DNA of 64,000 nucleotides. It comes from Mactromeris polynyma (Eukaryota > Mollusca > Bivalvia > Venerida > Mactridae). This document shows positions 38,701-50,700 of this stretch, piece after piece; position 1 is the stretch's first letter; each line of letters begins with the position of its first letter. Both the position numbers and the translations under genes were made by a program. The notes under the pieces were generated by a model. That model ran no database searches, was not told where the DNA came from, and was given only the letters and a program-made list of their open reading frames with translations. The stretch spans positions 33,080,401-33,144,400 of the forward strand of contig JASFXZ010000004.1 of the NCBI GenBank assembly GCA_032209605.1, written 5' to 3'.

Positions 38701-41700
38701 ACACCGAATTTAAGTTTGATTTTTTGTTTACTAAACTTTTATTGAAATGATCAACTGATCAATAATAATGGCACATGATAATCATGGCAATCATGGTAGT
38801 AATGGTAATAATGGTACAACATATAAACACAGTCACTGCCCATCTGAGGATGGCACAACAGTTAGTACACCATCCCCACTCTTGTTCATGTCAAGGCGTG
38901 TGTGGTTGTCTCAGAGTGACTTAAACCATCCCCTGAGGAGTTCTGAAGTCTTGCCCATCCGCTGTGCCTGGTCCTCCCATATCTTGCATTTCTTGTCCGT
39001 CCTCCTGTAGTCCGTTATATTCATGTTCCAGAGGACAGGATTGTCTTGGAGGAACTCAAGCATGAGCTCCTCATCTTGCACTGTGAGGGAGCAAGACATT
39101 TGTTTGGCCCTCATCTTCTTCTTGGTCATGTCGTCAGGCTGATGAGAGGAGTAGGAGGCCACTGATGCAGCAACTGATTCAACAGAAGTGGCACGGTAGG
39201 CACGGGAACCATCACCGGAAGAAGTAGATGGAGAGCGTGGTGATTGTGAGCTGCCGGTTTGGGGCACATCATGGAGATCATGAGCAGTGAATCGTCAGCT
39301 TTGGACGATGATGGCGAGGATGGTGGTGAGGATGATTGTGTAGATGCGTTCTTCTTGCCTCTACCCCGGCTCTTGGCAGACATCTTGGTTGCTGTCATCT
39401 TCATTTTCTTGGGTGCCAAGTTGATGTTGACAGCTCGCTGACTACAGTATTAATGAGGTAATGTAGAGGTCGGCGCCGTATTTATGCAGAACGTCCCGTG
39501 ATCGTCGACAACACGCCGAGTGCGCTGCGCATATGTTTATCATAAGTTACTCATACCTTTGGCATAAGTCGAGAACGCTGGATATACGCTTGTCATTCGC
39601 TGTTATACGCTGTCATAAGTTATATATAAGTTAGTGATAGGTTACTTATAGGTTAGCCGTACGATATGATTACGTTCAATATGTTATGCATACGCCCAAT
39701 TTATTCATGGTGTAGATTTTTCGATGCTTTTTTGGGCATATGCCGACGTGTTGACATTATTTTATGATTTTTCATACGCTAGGTATAAGTTTCTCTAGCC
39801 CGTCATAGTGGATTGCACCATCATTAACATTATTATCTTAAATATTTTCTTATCTTAAAATTTCGTTTTAAGAATATTGTTAAGAATTTCCTAAACCGTT
39901 GCAGTAAGCACCCGTTGTCTGTTTACATTATAGGTCAAAATGGCTGCCATATTTACACAAGAACACTCGTGTTAGGAAATGTGTAGGCTACTTCATCTTA
40001 AAGATTAAAAATCATAAAATTGAGAAATTCTTAAGAAAGGAAAAGTTTACTGAAACGCTTTTCTTAAGAACTTTCTAAGAAGTTCCCTAAGAAGGTTTAT
40101 GAAACGGCACCAGGTTTTTGATGAACATGTTTGTGGAAATAAACGCTTACTATTCTGTTGTTCATCTTAGATCATACAAAAAATAAACATAACATCTTCA
40201 ATGTCTTGTTTGTCTGAGAATTTCGCGTTCAAATAAGGTCAGAACTGTCCCTCAGTAAGTGTTGACACTCTGGTCAAGTAGCATTGTAGTGTTTCATGTT
40301 TGTATCACAATGATCTGAATCGGAAGACCCCGTTGTGTGTATGTAGCTTTCTCTACTTTCTCAAACTGTGTAGGTATATCTTTAAATGTGTCCTTTCATT
40401 TCTTGTGAATTACTGGGTGCCCTTTCATTAACCTTCTTTCTTTACGCGAGCGTTCTTGTGTCAATATTGCTTCTATTTTATCTATAATATTACAAACGAC
40501 GGGTACATGAAAATCTTAAGAAAATGAATGAAAGAAATGTTTTCTGCAACGGTTAAGGAAATTTTTAAAAACATTCTTCAATAAAAAAAGTAATATAATA
40601 AAAGATTTAAGACAATAATGTTTATGAAGCAGGTCCCTGTTATATTCATTCGTACATTTTCAGAGGGATAACAAGATGGTACTTGATGTGAATACTGACT
40701 TACAGCAGAGCACTAAAATCTTGTTTCTGGTAAGAACATTTTTAATGTTACCAGTTGTACATTACAGCTGGTGTGTTTCAGCCCATTTTGTCATAGGTCA
40801 CACGTATACAAATTGTACAATTTTCAGTCTGATTGTTCAATCTGTAAAACGTTTGAACTGTAGTATCTGTCTTAGGCTAATGTCCACAATTTCAATTTAT
40901 CTAAAAATACATTCACTATTGCAGACCAGTTATAATGTACTAATTACACTCAAAATTCATGTGTATGAACATAATACCGGCTCATAATTACTTACCGGCT
41001 GCGATTTTCAAAATTCGTATGATATAATTGCTCGATTCTTTTTGAGATCATTCTTGCGGAATAGTACAAGTTTGTCAATATATAACTTGACCCATCAGTG
41101 AATTATCGTGGTATATATGTCAGGGATGGTAGAATGTGTACGCAAACAATATATGGGGTCTAAGGGCGTAATACCCCAAACAATTAAAGCACTGAAAGTG
41201 CTGACAGCAAGGGGCTCACTGCAGATCACAGACGTCACTTTGCCATATATTTACCTATCACAATAGTCTATCAAGAACACTATGTTATGTCACCCTGTTT
41301 GGTGCCCTTATGGGGAAAATATGATTGGTTAAGTTTCAAAAAGCCCGCTTTGAGGACAACATTTGGTTGGTCAAAAATGTAGGTCAAAATCGATGTTATG
41401 CAGCTACGCCGAAAAATGTCTACAGATGAACCTGACAATATATGCAGAAGAAACTTGACATAATATACCTATATCACAATGTCGAAAAGACAAGTTAACG
41501 CCCAAACATGTGAACATCAATACAGCATTTAGCAAAAACTTAACCTATTGTAACTGTACCTTAGCTGAATTTGATGTGTAGGCCTGTATTAGGGGAATCC
41601 AGGGCATGGTTCGCCAGGAAATATTTGTACCTACATCATCAGAGATGTGTTTTGGTGTATATTTGGTTCCGGTAAATATGCTTACAATAATATCAAAAAC

Positions 41701-44700
41701 ATGCATTAAATATCTTATTGCAGTTTTGGCCATTTCGAAAAAGGTGAAGGCCACGGCCTACACGGTCTATAGGAATTTGTGAATATTGTTCTTAATTGTG
41801 TTCATCTATCATGGCAAGTACTTGGTTACAAGCGACCCAAACCTTAATTAATAGTGTTTGAAAAATATTAAATTGTACGATAAGTTCTATAATACAATGT
41901 CAAATCAAACTCGTATATTGATTGCGTTATTTGATTTTTGAAGAGGTGTTTCAGTATATTAAGTGACTATGAACTTGTATTGATCAATGTTTGATAACGA
42001 AATAAAGCGTATTACATTAAGCAGTTATTACGCAGGGCTGTGTCTTACAGCGAAATTAACAATAATAATAACAATAACAATATGTATTGCGAGTAATTTA
42101 GGCCTCCGGCCCATAATACAAATCAGTCATATGGTAAACAAAAAAACCCAATCATTTACAAATCTACATACAATACGTATAAGTAAAACGCAAATGTACA
42201 TACAATATAAATAAGACATAAGACTACATAATATGTTATATGTAATAGGTAAGACGTATGTATACGCATGTACAATATCACATACGATATTAACATGTAT
42301 TTTTAAATGAATTTGTTTTTCAATTGAAGTTTATCTTTCCATGTTCAAACTTCGTAGCTTAACAATTTCATGTGTAAACTTTGCAGGATTAATTAGGATA
42401 TTTGTATCTGTTGTTCCCATTAAATTACTAAATTCCTGTAAATTGTATCTATTGAGGTCATTAATTTTTCTGCCTACAAATTGATCGCGTATGTTTTTAT
42501 AGAATGAACAGTTCATAACAACATGAACTTCATCTTCGATCGTTTCAGAGTTACATAATTGGCATAATCTGTCTTGATAAGCAATATAATTGTGTCTGCC
42601 AGTTTCAACTTGTAAAGCATACATGGAGCATCGGAGTTCAAATAGTGCAACTGCATACATTACAGGAATATCAAGTGTTAGATACTTTTCGACATCTTGT
42701 TGGGTTTTATAGTTTTGTAGAGCGCAATCTTTTATACGTTGTTTAAAGTTAGCTAGGAACAAGTTTTCGTTACCGATATCTTGTGCAATCCAAGCATAGC
42801 CAAATCCAAATTGGAACAATAAAGTTGTTTTTTTACTAGCCCATGTAGTTCTCCCAACTTCGTCCAGATTAAATAACATAAGGTAGCACTGTTTCGGGAA
42901 TTTTTTATTGTTCATGCGTAAGAGACGTATCCAGTATTTAATACATTTTCTAAAGTAAACAACATACATAGGGTAGCGACCACATCGAAATTGGTATATT
43001 ACGAGAGGTATTGGACAGAGGGTTTCTAATATATATATGATTTCCGAGCGTCTCTTTGAATGTATAGCAAATAACTTTATGGAGTAACGAATTGTGTTAC
43101 TATATTAAGTAACATACTCAATAATGTTCTGTATTATTGTTTAAAGGGCATCACAAGAGGAAAATTGGTTGAGCACTTCGTAAGGGAATCTACAACATCA
43201 GGCAGCCTTAGCGAAGTCATAAGCGAAAAGCTAAAGAAAAGTTGGAGTCCTAGAGCTAGATTTGTTGTCCTCTCTGTAAATAGGGAGGATAGCAGTTTAG
43301 TGACAGATGCTATGAAAATTGATTTGCCTGCAAAATGCAATGGAATGGGGGTAAGGAGCAAGAATTATTCAGTTATCAACTGCACAATCAATTTAGTTAT
43401 TATTCCTTGGGCCATGTATTAAACGCTTTTTTGGGAAGGGCACATATATATGCAATATGTGTTTGATATATATAAAGTAAATAGGTCGTACAGTAAATGG
43501 TTGATATAAGCCATGTGTTATCAACAGATTTAAACTACACCAGACATTACATATTGCCATGCTAAGCGTTTTACGTTTGAATCGAATTTGGGGCGAAAGG
43601 AATGAATAGTTCCTATAACGAATAAATGTCTCATACACATATATTATGTTACGCGGATAGTTTTAAAGTTTATATGTGAAGAGTTTAGTTTAGCATTCTG
43701 GATCATGCAATGTCAGAATGGAATGTATACAGTTTTAAATTCCATGAACGATAGCCATGGTTTGTATATTGTCTTCACGCCATATTCCATTTACTTTCAA
43801 ATATTCTGCCTTGTCATTGACTTTATGTTCTCCGTAAATACTTGAGTTTGAAAATGTAAACATTCATTGGTTTTCCGATATAAGAAAAAAAACCAATTCA
43901 GCTTTGCATAAATTGCCTATAGGAAAACACTGTTCCAGCAGTAACAAGCACCAGCAATTATCTAGTAGATATTGCAGCCGCACATGTCATCTCTTACTTA
44001 GTGTATATTCATTGCAGCTGTACATATCCTCTCATGTCTGGTGTATCTATTGCATCTGAACATATCCTCTCGTGTCTGGTGTATGTCCATTGCATCTGTA
44101 CATATCATCTCTTGTCTGGTGTATATCAGTTGCAGATGTACATAATATACTCTCTTGTCTAGTGTATGTCCATTGCATCTGTACATATCCTCTTTTGTCA
44201 TGTGTATGTCCATTGCATCTGTACATATCCTCTGTTGTCAGGTGTATGTCCATTGCAGCTGTACATATCCTCTCTTGTCTGGTGTATATCAGTTGCAGAT
44301 GTACATAATATACTCTATTGTCTAGTGTATGTCCATTGCATCTGTACATATCCACTTTTGTCAGGTGTATGTCCATTGCAGCTGTACATATCATCTCTTG
44401 TCTGGTGTATATCAGTTGCAGATGTACATATCCTCTCTGGTCTGGTTTATATCCATTGCAGCTGTACAAGTACATATCCTCTCTAGTGTATGTCCATGGA
44501 GCATCACATATCGTCCCTTTTCTAGTGTTGATCCATTGTACCTGAATACATCATCTCTTATTATGTGTTTATACATTGCAGCTGGACTTAACCTCTCTAG
44601 TCTAGTGTATATACAGAACAGCTGTACATATTGTATATTGTGCAGTGTATATACATTTCAACTGTATATAGCATAATTATGTAGTCTAATGTACATTCAT

Positions 44701-47700
44701 TGGAGCTGTACATATCGTCTCTTATCTAGTGTAAATACATTGCAGCTGCACATATTGTATTTATCCAGTGTATGTATATTATAACTATTCATTTCGTCAT
44801 GTGTTTATACATTGCAGCTGCACATATCGTGTTTTTTTATATACATTGCAGCTAAATTTATCACCTGAACATTCTCAATACAAGCCAGGGGATGGGATGA
44901 AATTAACGATTACTGGAGAACCGTACATGCATGTTGGTCTTGGTGGAATGGATAAAGCAATATTGGCTTTGGATAGCGAAAATATTCTGAAAACAGACAG
45001 AGTATATAAAATATAATTACCTACTGTAACCTTAAATAAAAGTGCTTAATGTTTTCATGATTGAAATATATATACATGTATATCAGAACATACTTGGATA
45101 AAATGAATTCGACTCAGAAAGTGCTTAAGGATAATGACATATTTTGACAAATCTATGAGGGAGCTGATGCTCTTTCCATAATGCATGTCAATGTCTATTT
45201 GGTATAGGCTGTGAAGGTGATTTACTCCTTCTGTGCAAATTGTATAAACCATTCATTGACTGCGAATGCCACGATTTTTAGTTTTGTTGCAGTTATTTCA
45301 AGAACAACGAGTGCATGATCGAGGCTGCGGGCAAGGTGGCGGGCTGACTAACGGGGAAGTTCTCAAGGTATACACATGTACATGTAATATCATTTTAATT
45401 AACTAACAACCATATTGGTGAAATAAAGTCATGTTTGAGAAACACGAAAAATCGGTCAATGGCGCTACCGGGAATCGAACCCAGGTCTACGGATTGCCGG
45501 TCCGTTATGCTAACCACTACACCACAGCGACCTGACATCATTTTCGTGTAAATATATCATATATAAATTTATGATTAAGGTAAACTACACTTTGAGAATA
45601 TTAACTGATGTTCGATGAGAACAAAAACGTTTTCGGGGTGTTAGTTTACACATATGAAGTACCTGTGACAACTGGTATTGAAAACGGCTATGATTGGCTC
45701 AATACAATAAAACTATTATACAACATTAAACATGTTCATTACCTGCATTGTAAGTTATTATGATTGAAATGGAGCGGGCATTTTAAAACAGCGATGTTGG
45801 TGCATGTTCAGCCTCGGAATCCAACACATAGGCTATTACCTATATCCCGGAACTCAGTACTTCTGAGTTAAAACCGTAGATGGGTTAATGAAACTACATG
45901 TATTCCTAAAATAGTCTTGCCATCTACGATTTTTAGAGGTAGAAACTTCAATAATTTGAATCCTTTTTGCTGTCTGAGAATAGTAATTATGGTAAATGTT
46001 TACAGAGTGCTGGTTTGAGTGTTTTGACAAATGCAAAAATAAACGAAATAAGTCCGACAGCGCCAAGAGACCCAGAGTGTGAAAGCTCCAAACGAAAGAA
46101 AAGAGACATAATGAGTGAGTTATTCAGAATATTGAAAAGGATGCCTTCAGAATTTGCGCCATTAAACGGACATATAGGCAGCAGTGCTTTTGCTCTGTGC
46201 AATTATGTTATTAACAGAAATCGTATTGTCCTATTTAAATATCTTAATTTTTTTAAATATTGTTAGCATCATTTATTAAATATATATTACCAATGCTGTA
46301 AATACGTTGGAGTTTTTGTCGTTTCTCAACAGAATTTCATTTTTGCAAGGCGGTGGCCTGATCATTTTTCTGCGTTATCAAGGACAAACAACTTCGGGTA
46401 AAAGTTATGGAGAACATACATGATATCGTGATGTCGAACTTACCTGCAGATTAGCGATGGAATGATCTACCCACTGAGAACACTAAAGCAGTTTGTATGA
46501 CTTATCTGTATTACCGATTATAGAGGGTACTCAGCAGTTGTATTATCTCTTTCAAAATAAAATACTTATAAACCACAAATAAAACAGTACAGTTTTCTTT
46601 TATACAGAGTGTATTTTATTCATTTTTAATTTCAGATTGTGAAGGTGCTAACCCGGATTGTTGCGAATCAGGGATGGCATTTGCGGAATCGGTTATTTAT
46701 GAAATGTCAGAGGATGAGATAGCCAGGATGAATCCAGAATCAAAATGCTATGAAAAAGCTCGCTATATGATTAAATATCTTCCTAAATTGCCCATGAAGT
46801 GCATTGTAGCTTTCTTCAGGGCTTGTCGAGAACAATTAAAATCGTTCATATCAGGTAATATTCCTTGTTCGACACTGGGGCTTTAGTGCATTTACTGTCA
46901 AAGTTGACCGGCCCTGGGTTGCTGCGATATATATTTAGTAGTAAATGAATATTGGGTTAGATTCAACTACAGTCGGACCTCGTTTATTTGACGAATACTT
47001 GGTATCATCTGAAATAAATATAAGGTCACTATGTATCTTCTTACACTAGTGGAATTGAAATGGGCTATTCGAAACAATTGATTATTCGAATGAACTAGGT
47101 CTGACTGTCTGTATAAATAGTCTGCAAATGTTTGCATATGATTGACAATGTTGGTTACTGAATGAACTGTTAGCTTTGTTTTTGTACTGTTGTGTGTAAC
47201 ACTATTTTGAGAATTGTTTTCAATTATACATGGCGGTCAGTTGACATGACACATTTTCCTGGAATTTAAGTTCTAACCTTTCTAAAATTGAAGTCTCTCC
47301 TTATATTTAGGCAGCATCCAGTTTTTAGTTGTTCGGTAGAACCACTAGTTCTATGGCAATTTTCTACAGTCGCATCGCCTTAATTCAATCAAAGCACAAA
47401 AGTGTCTCTGTAGCCAAGCTGGCAACTCGTTGCATACAAGTTTCCTTTTTGTAACTAGACAGTTTTATAATATCAAAGTATGTGTAAATAGGTAAGATGG
47501 TTTGCACGGAATATGAAACAAAACTAAAACATAAGACTGAAATGCGAAAACGAAAAAAAAATATTGAAAAATAGTGAACATTTTTTCCAAAAGATCTTCA
47601 ATCCGACTTGCTCTAGAAATGCTAGATTTTCAAACCGAAATAAAGAAAAATGGTCAGTAATAATGGTAGAACCTTAAAATTGTAAAACAAGTGAAATGTT

Positions 47701-50700
47701 TGTCACGATTGTAAATAAATTAAATAAAAAAATATCAGACCCTTTATGTAACGTTTGTGGATATTTAATTATAAAATGACATATCAAATTATATCAGCAC
47801 GGACTTGGAGTAAAATCAGTATGCCCAGGCATAAAGTTATGATATCACTAGCTTGCCATAGGTTATGAGTTATCGTGTTGTAGTGGGATATTTTCCAATT
47901 AATTTTCCAAGCACAGAGTGATGTGTACGTAGAAAGATGACACCGATCATTTTCGTAGTCATGCGCAACGAGACCATATCCACGATAAATCCAAAACGGT
48001 TAACGGTGTCGGCTGTTGTTTATTGAAAATGTTGACAGATACTGTATACATTGAATGATAGCAGAAAAGTTACCAGGTCGTGGTGGTGTTTTCTTGGTGT
48101 GGATTTACTGTGCTAGTGTTGTATTTGAAGACTAGATATTGCAAATAGCTGGGGCTATATTGTTGAGTTCACAATTCCAGTGCAAATCTTGTAGTTTTAC
48201 TATAGAATAAAGAGAGCGAAAAAGCACCGGGCCGAAACCAAACAAACTCGTGTGTATTAATACATTGCTTTAAACCACATCTGAACTCCACAGAAATAGC
48301 TAATTAGTTCACAAACCACTTTAGCAGGTCACCTTTTCAACATTTTATTTTATTGAAACGTTTATGATATTATTTCGTTCGGTGAATTTGGAACTATTTT
48401 GTTTGCGTAGTAATTAGGCCGATGTGGTCGTTTTTGACATGTTACCGGCTTTCAGTCTTTTTCGTGTTTTGAAAACGGGAACCAATTGTTGTATGCCTCT
48501 CAAATTGCCACTACTATAGACGGTACCTGAGCGGTACCGTCCAAAAAGCACCTTGCAGAGATGAAATACCAAAATGAAATGAATCATATGACCAAATATC
48601 GAATATAAAAATTTTAGTCATCCCGAGTAAGATATTCGGTTTTCACGTAAACTACGCCTACAAAGTGGTCAACTAACGCGTGTAAATAAAAATAACTCAC
48701 ATAAAGCAGAATGAGCGGTACCGTCCAAAAACTACTTTTTCCGGAAGTGGCGCAAAAATAACAAGTGAATCGGTTAAAAGATAGTTCAACATCTTAAAGT
48801 AACCTGTATAACATACTCAATACTAGTAGAAATCAACAATGAACACTAACGATTTGTACTTTTTGTGAATATGCAAGTGCTGAATACAAAACCATGGAGT
48901 GTTCGATCAATACCGATCAACTTGGGTGCTTTCAGCGCTTTGGTTACATATTGGGAGGTAGGCTTGAATATAGCCATCTGGTGAAGTAATGGTCACTGAG
49001 TTTAATTCGGTACACAAACGTTAATTGTACATTAACATATACATGTAAAATTAATTTTTACTTAATTGATAAAGAATTATATCCTTGTCTGCTAATTTAT
49101 TTTGTATCTTTGAATTTGACATATTTTGCAAGAAATAAGACAATGAATATACATGTCACTGATCTCAGTGAATATTATTGTTATAAGCTATTAATTATTA
49201 CTCTTTCTGACATGCAACACGTATGAAAACCATTTAGGATGTAATGAGACCTAATGTCAAAAACAAACACAAACATACTCTGATTTATTTGAGACACATG
49301 AAAACCCTGTTATCGTTTAGACAGTATGGGTGGTATTCGCGAAGCATCTGAAAATTTACCTTTATATTATCCTCCTTTTTGTTCTCCTTTACTTAGTTAA
49401 AGGTAAGAAAATCCTTAACCTTAAAATTTTCATCACTGCCATTTAAGGATTTCCTTAGCAAATGGAAGTCTTAACTTTAAGGAAAATATTGATTTCATAT
49501 AAGGACGACGTATAAACGTCAGGAGTGGGCTACCTTAAGATAAGACATTTAGTGAATACTACTTAAGTATTTTAAGGAAAACTCGTTGATCTTAAGGAAA
49601 AAGTTACTTTTAAGGAAAATGTAAACCTTAAGATGAATCGTGAATACCAACCCTGAAATCGGGTTCTTTCCGTTCAGAAACATGTCAATATCAAGCCTTT
49701 TGAAATTGAATGCAATGCAGTTGGTTTGAATGTTCAACATACAAGCAATTAAGCAATCTGAGACAGTATATCAATCTGGCATGCAGCCTTCATATATTTG
49801 TCATATTGTCAGTTCTACAAACAAATGATAAGTAATGGGGTCATCAATTATCCAACACTATACAGATGCAGGTGTGGACGTGATGGTAATTTATTATTGA
49901 AATTATGAAAGTTATTACATCATTTTTTAGTTTCCCCGATACTTTCAATTGCTTAAATCTAATTATGACAGGCATTGATTAAAATGTCGAATCGAACCAG
50001 ATACATATACATGTGTAATCATGTCGTCACATTACTACACAATCATTGTACGTTGATATTTGAGAGTGTTATTATAGCGACATTTTCAAGTTGATAACAT
50101 TTTTCGAGCTCAAATACGTTAAAATTCAAACTGTTGACTTGTTTTCTTTAATTATTAGGGTTGCCATGATACGCATACCACGGTATATTGCAATACTGTG
50201 TGGGTAGGCACTGTCTTATGAAGGTGGCGTTCCCTGTAGCAACTTATTCCTTCCCTTGACTAATGTACTGCAATATGTACCATGAAATATTGCTACGCCA
50301 ACCTACGATATGACTGTAAATATTTGTCATATCATAACTCCAAATTCTGCAAATATGTTGCCAGTGAGTTTTTAAATAATAATTTTACTGCCTGTGCCTT
50401 TTCAATTGGGAAAATAGGTGCGATAAATCCCTAATTGGGAAATTGAGGTAATGGTCGTTTGCTTATAAAAATAACATTTCAGCTGTGGCTGGTGTTTTTT
50501 GTATATAGGATGTGATAATGTAAGGCCAAATATTCTTTTATAAAGGTTAAATATAAAGGTGAAACATGACTTAATAAAAAGACGGTCAGCCAGAGAAGGA
50601 AAATGTACAAACAATGGGACAAAATATAATTTTTTTAGGAAAATGACACGTTTTGATAAGGGCAGGTATATAATTATTAACAAAAAAACATGCATAAGCT

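Larger units (their letters stand above)
37472..39820. mobile_element. Second Harbinger-like transposon, 2.35 kb, with TCA target duplication
   Basis: The terminal inverted repeats TGGCGCAGTCACACTATAAC (left) and TGGTGCAATCCACTATGACG (reverse complement of the right end) bound the element. TCA lies on both sides. Removing the element rebuilds the MITE sequence GTTTCATTAAC. Subterminal regions repeat TATAAGTT, TATACGCT and CATAAG. The inside holds transposase remnants on the plus strand and a MADF-like gene on the minus strand, both broken. It is distinct from the element at 1354-8526. Confidence 0.8.
37458..40114. repeat. MITE (about 310 bp) split by a Harbinger insertion
   Basis: The left end TGGTCCCGTTTCA (37459) and, after the Harbinger, TCATTAACATTATTATCTTA form one element that ends GGTTTATGAAACGGCACCA at about 40113. 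The ends are inverted copies of each other. The interior is rich in CTTAAGA and TTCCTAA. A related inverted fragment at 40508-40648 (CAACGGTTAAGG, ATGTTTATGAAGCAGGTCCC) supports the joined structure. Confidence 0.7.
32321..46114 (+). other. C3-like exons 8-14 in window: MG4 to the beta/alpha junction
   Basis: Exon 32321-32488 (VDLLDANGLPVKSS) gives MG4, and 36780-36872 and 40664-40729 finish it and start MG5. Exon 43147-43350 is MG5 ending in a conserved Cys (PAKCNGMG). Exon 44852-45001 gives MG6 (YKPGDGMKLTITGEP; AILALDSEN). Exon 45293-45367 has DRGCGQGGG, matching the Cys-Gly segment before the C3 beta-chain end. Exon 46006-46114 ends with CESSKRKKRDIM; the last Arg of KRKKR is codon 46102-46104, a furin-type site. 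I end this exon at the strong donor GTGAGT (46115), because that restores the frame at exon 46636. Confidence 0.85.

Noticed and set aside
43998..44676. Cys-rich overlapping frames on both strands (repeats of SCLVYVHCICTYPL and RGYVQMQWTYTRQ)
   Set aside because: They are translations of the 40-bp minisatellite, not a cysteine-rich gene.
46115..46266. Continuation of the furin-site exon as SELFRILKRMPSEFAPLNG
   Set aside because: It runs into stop codons without a usable donor in the required phase, whereas GTGAGT at 46115 joins the anaphylatoxin exon in frame.
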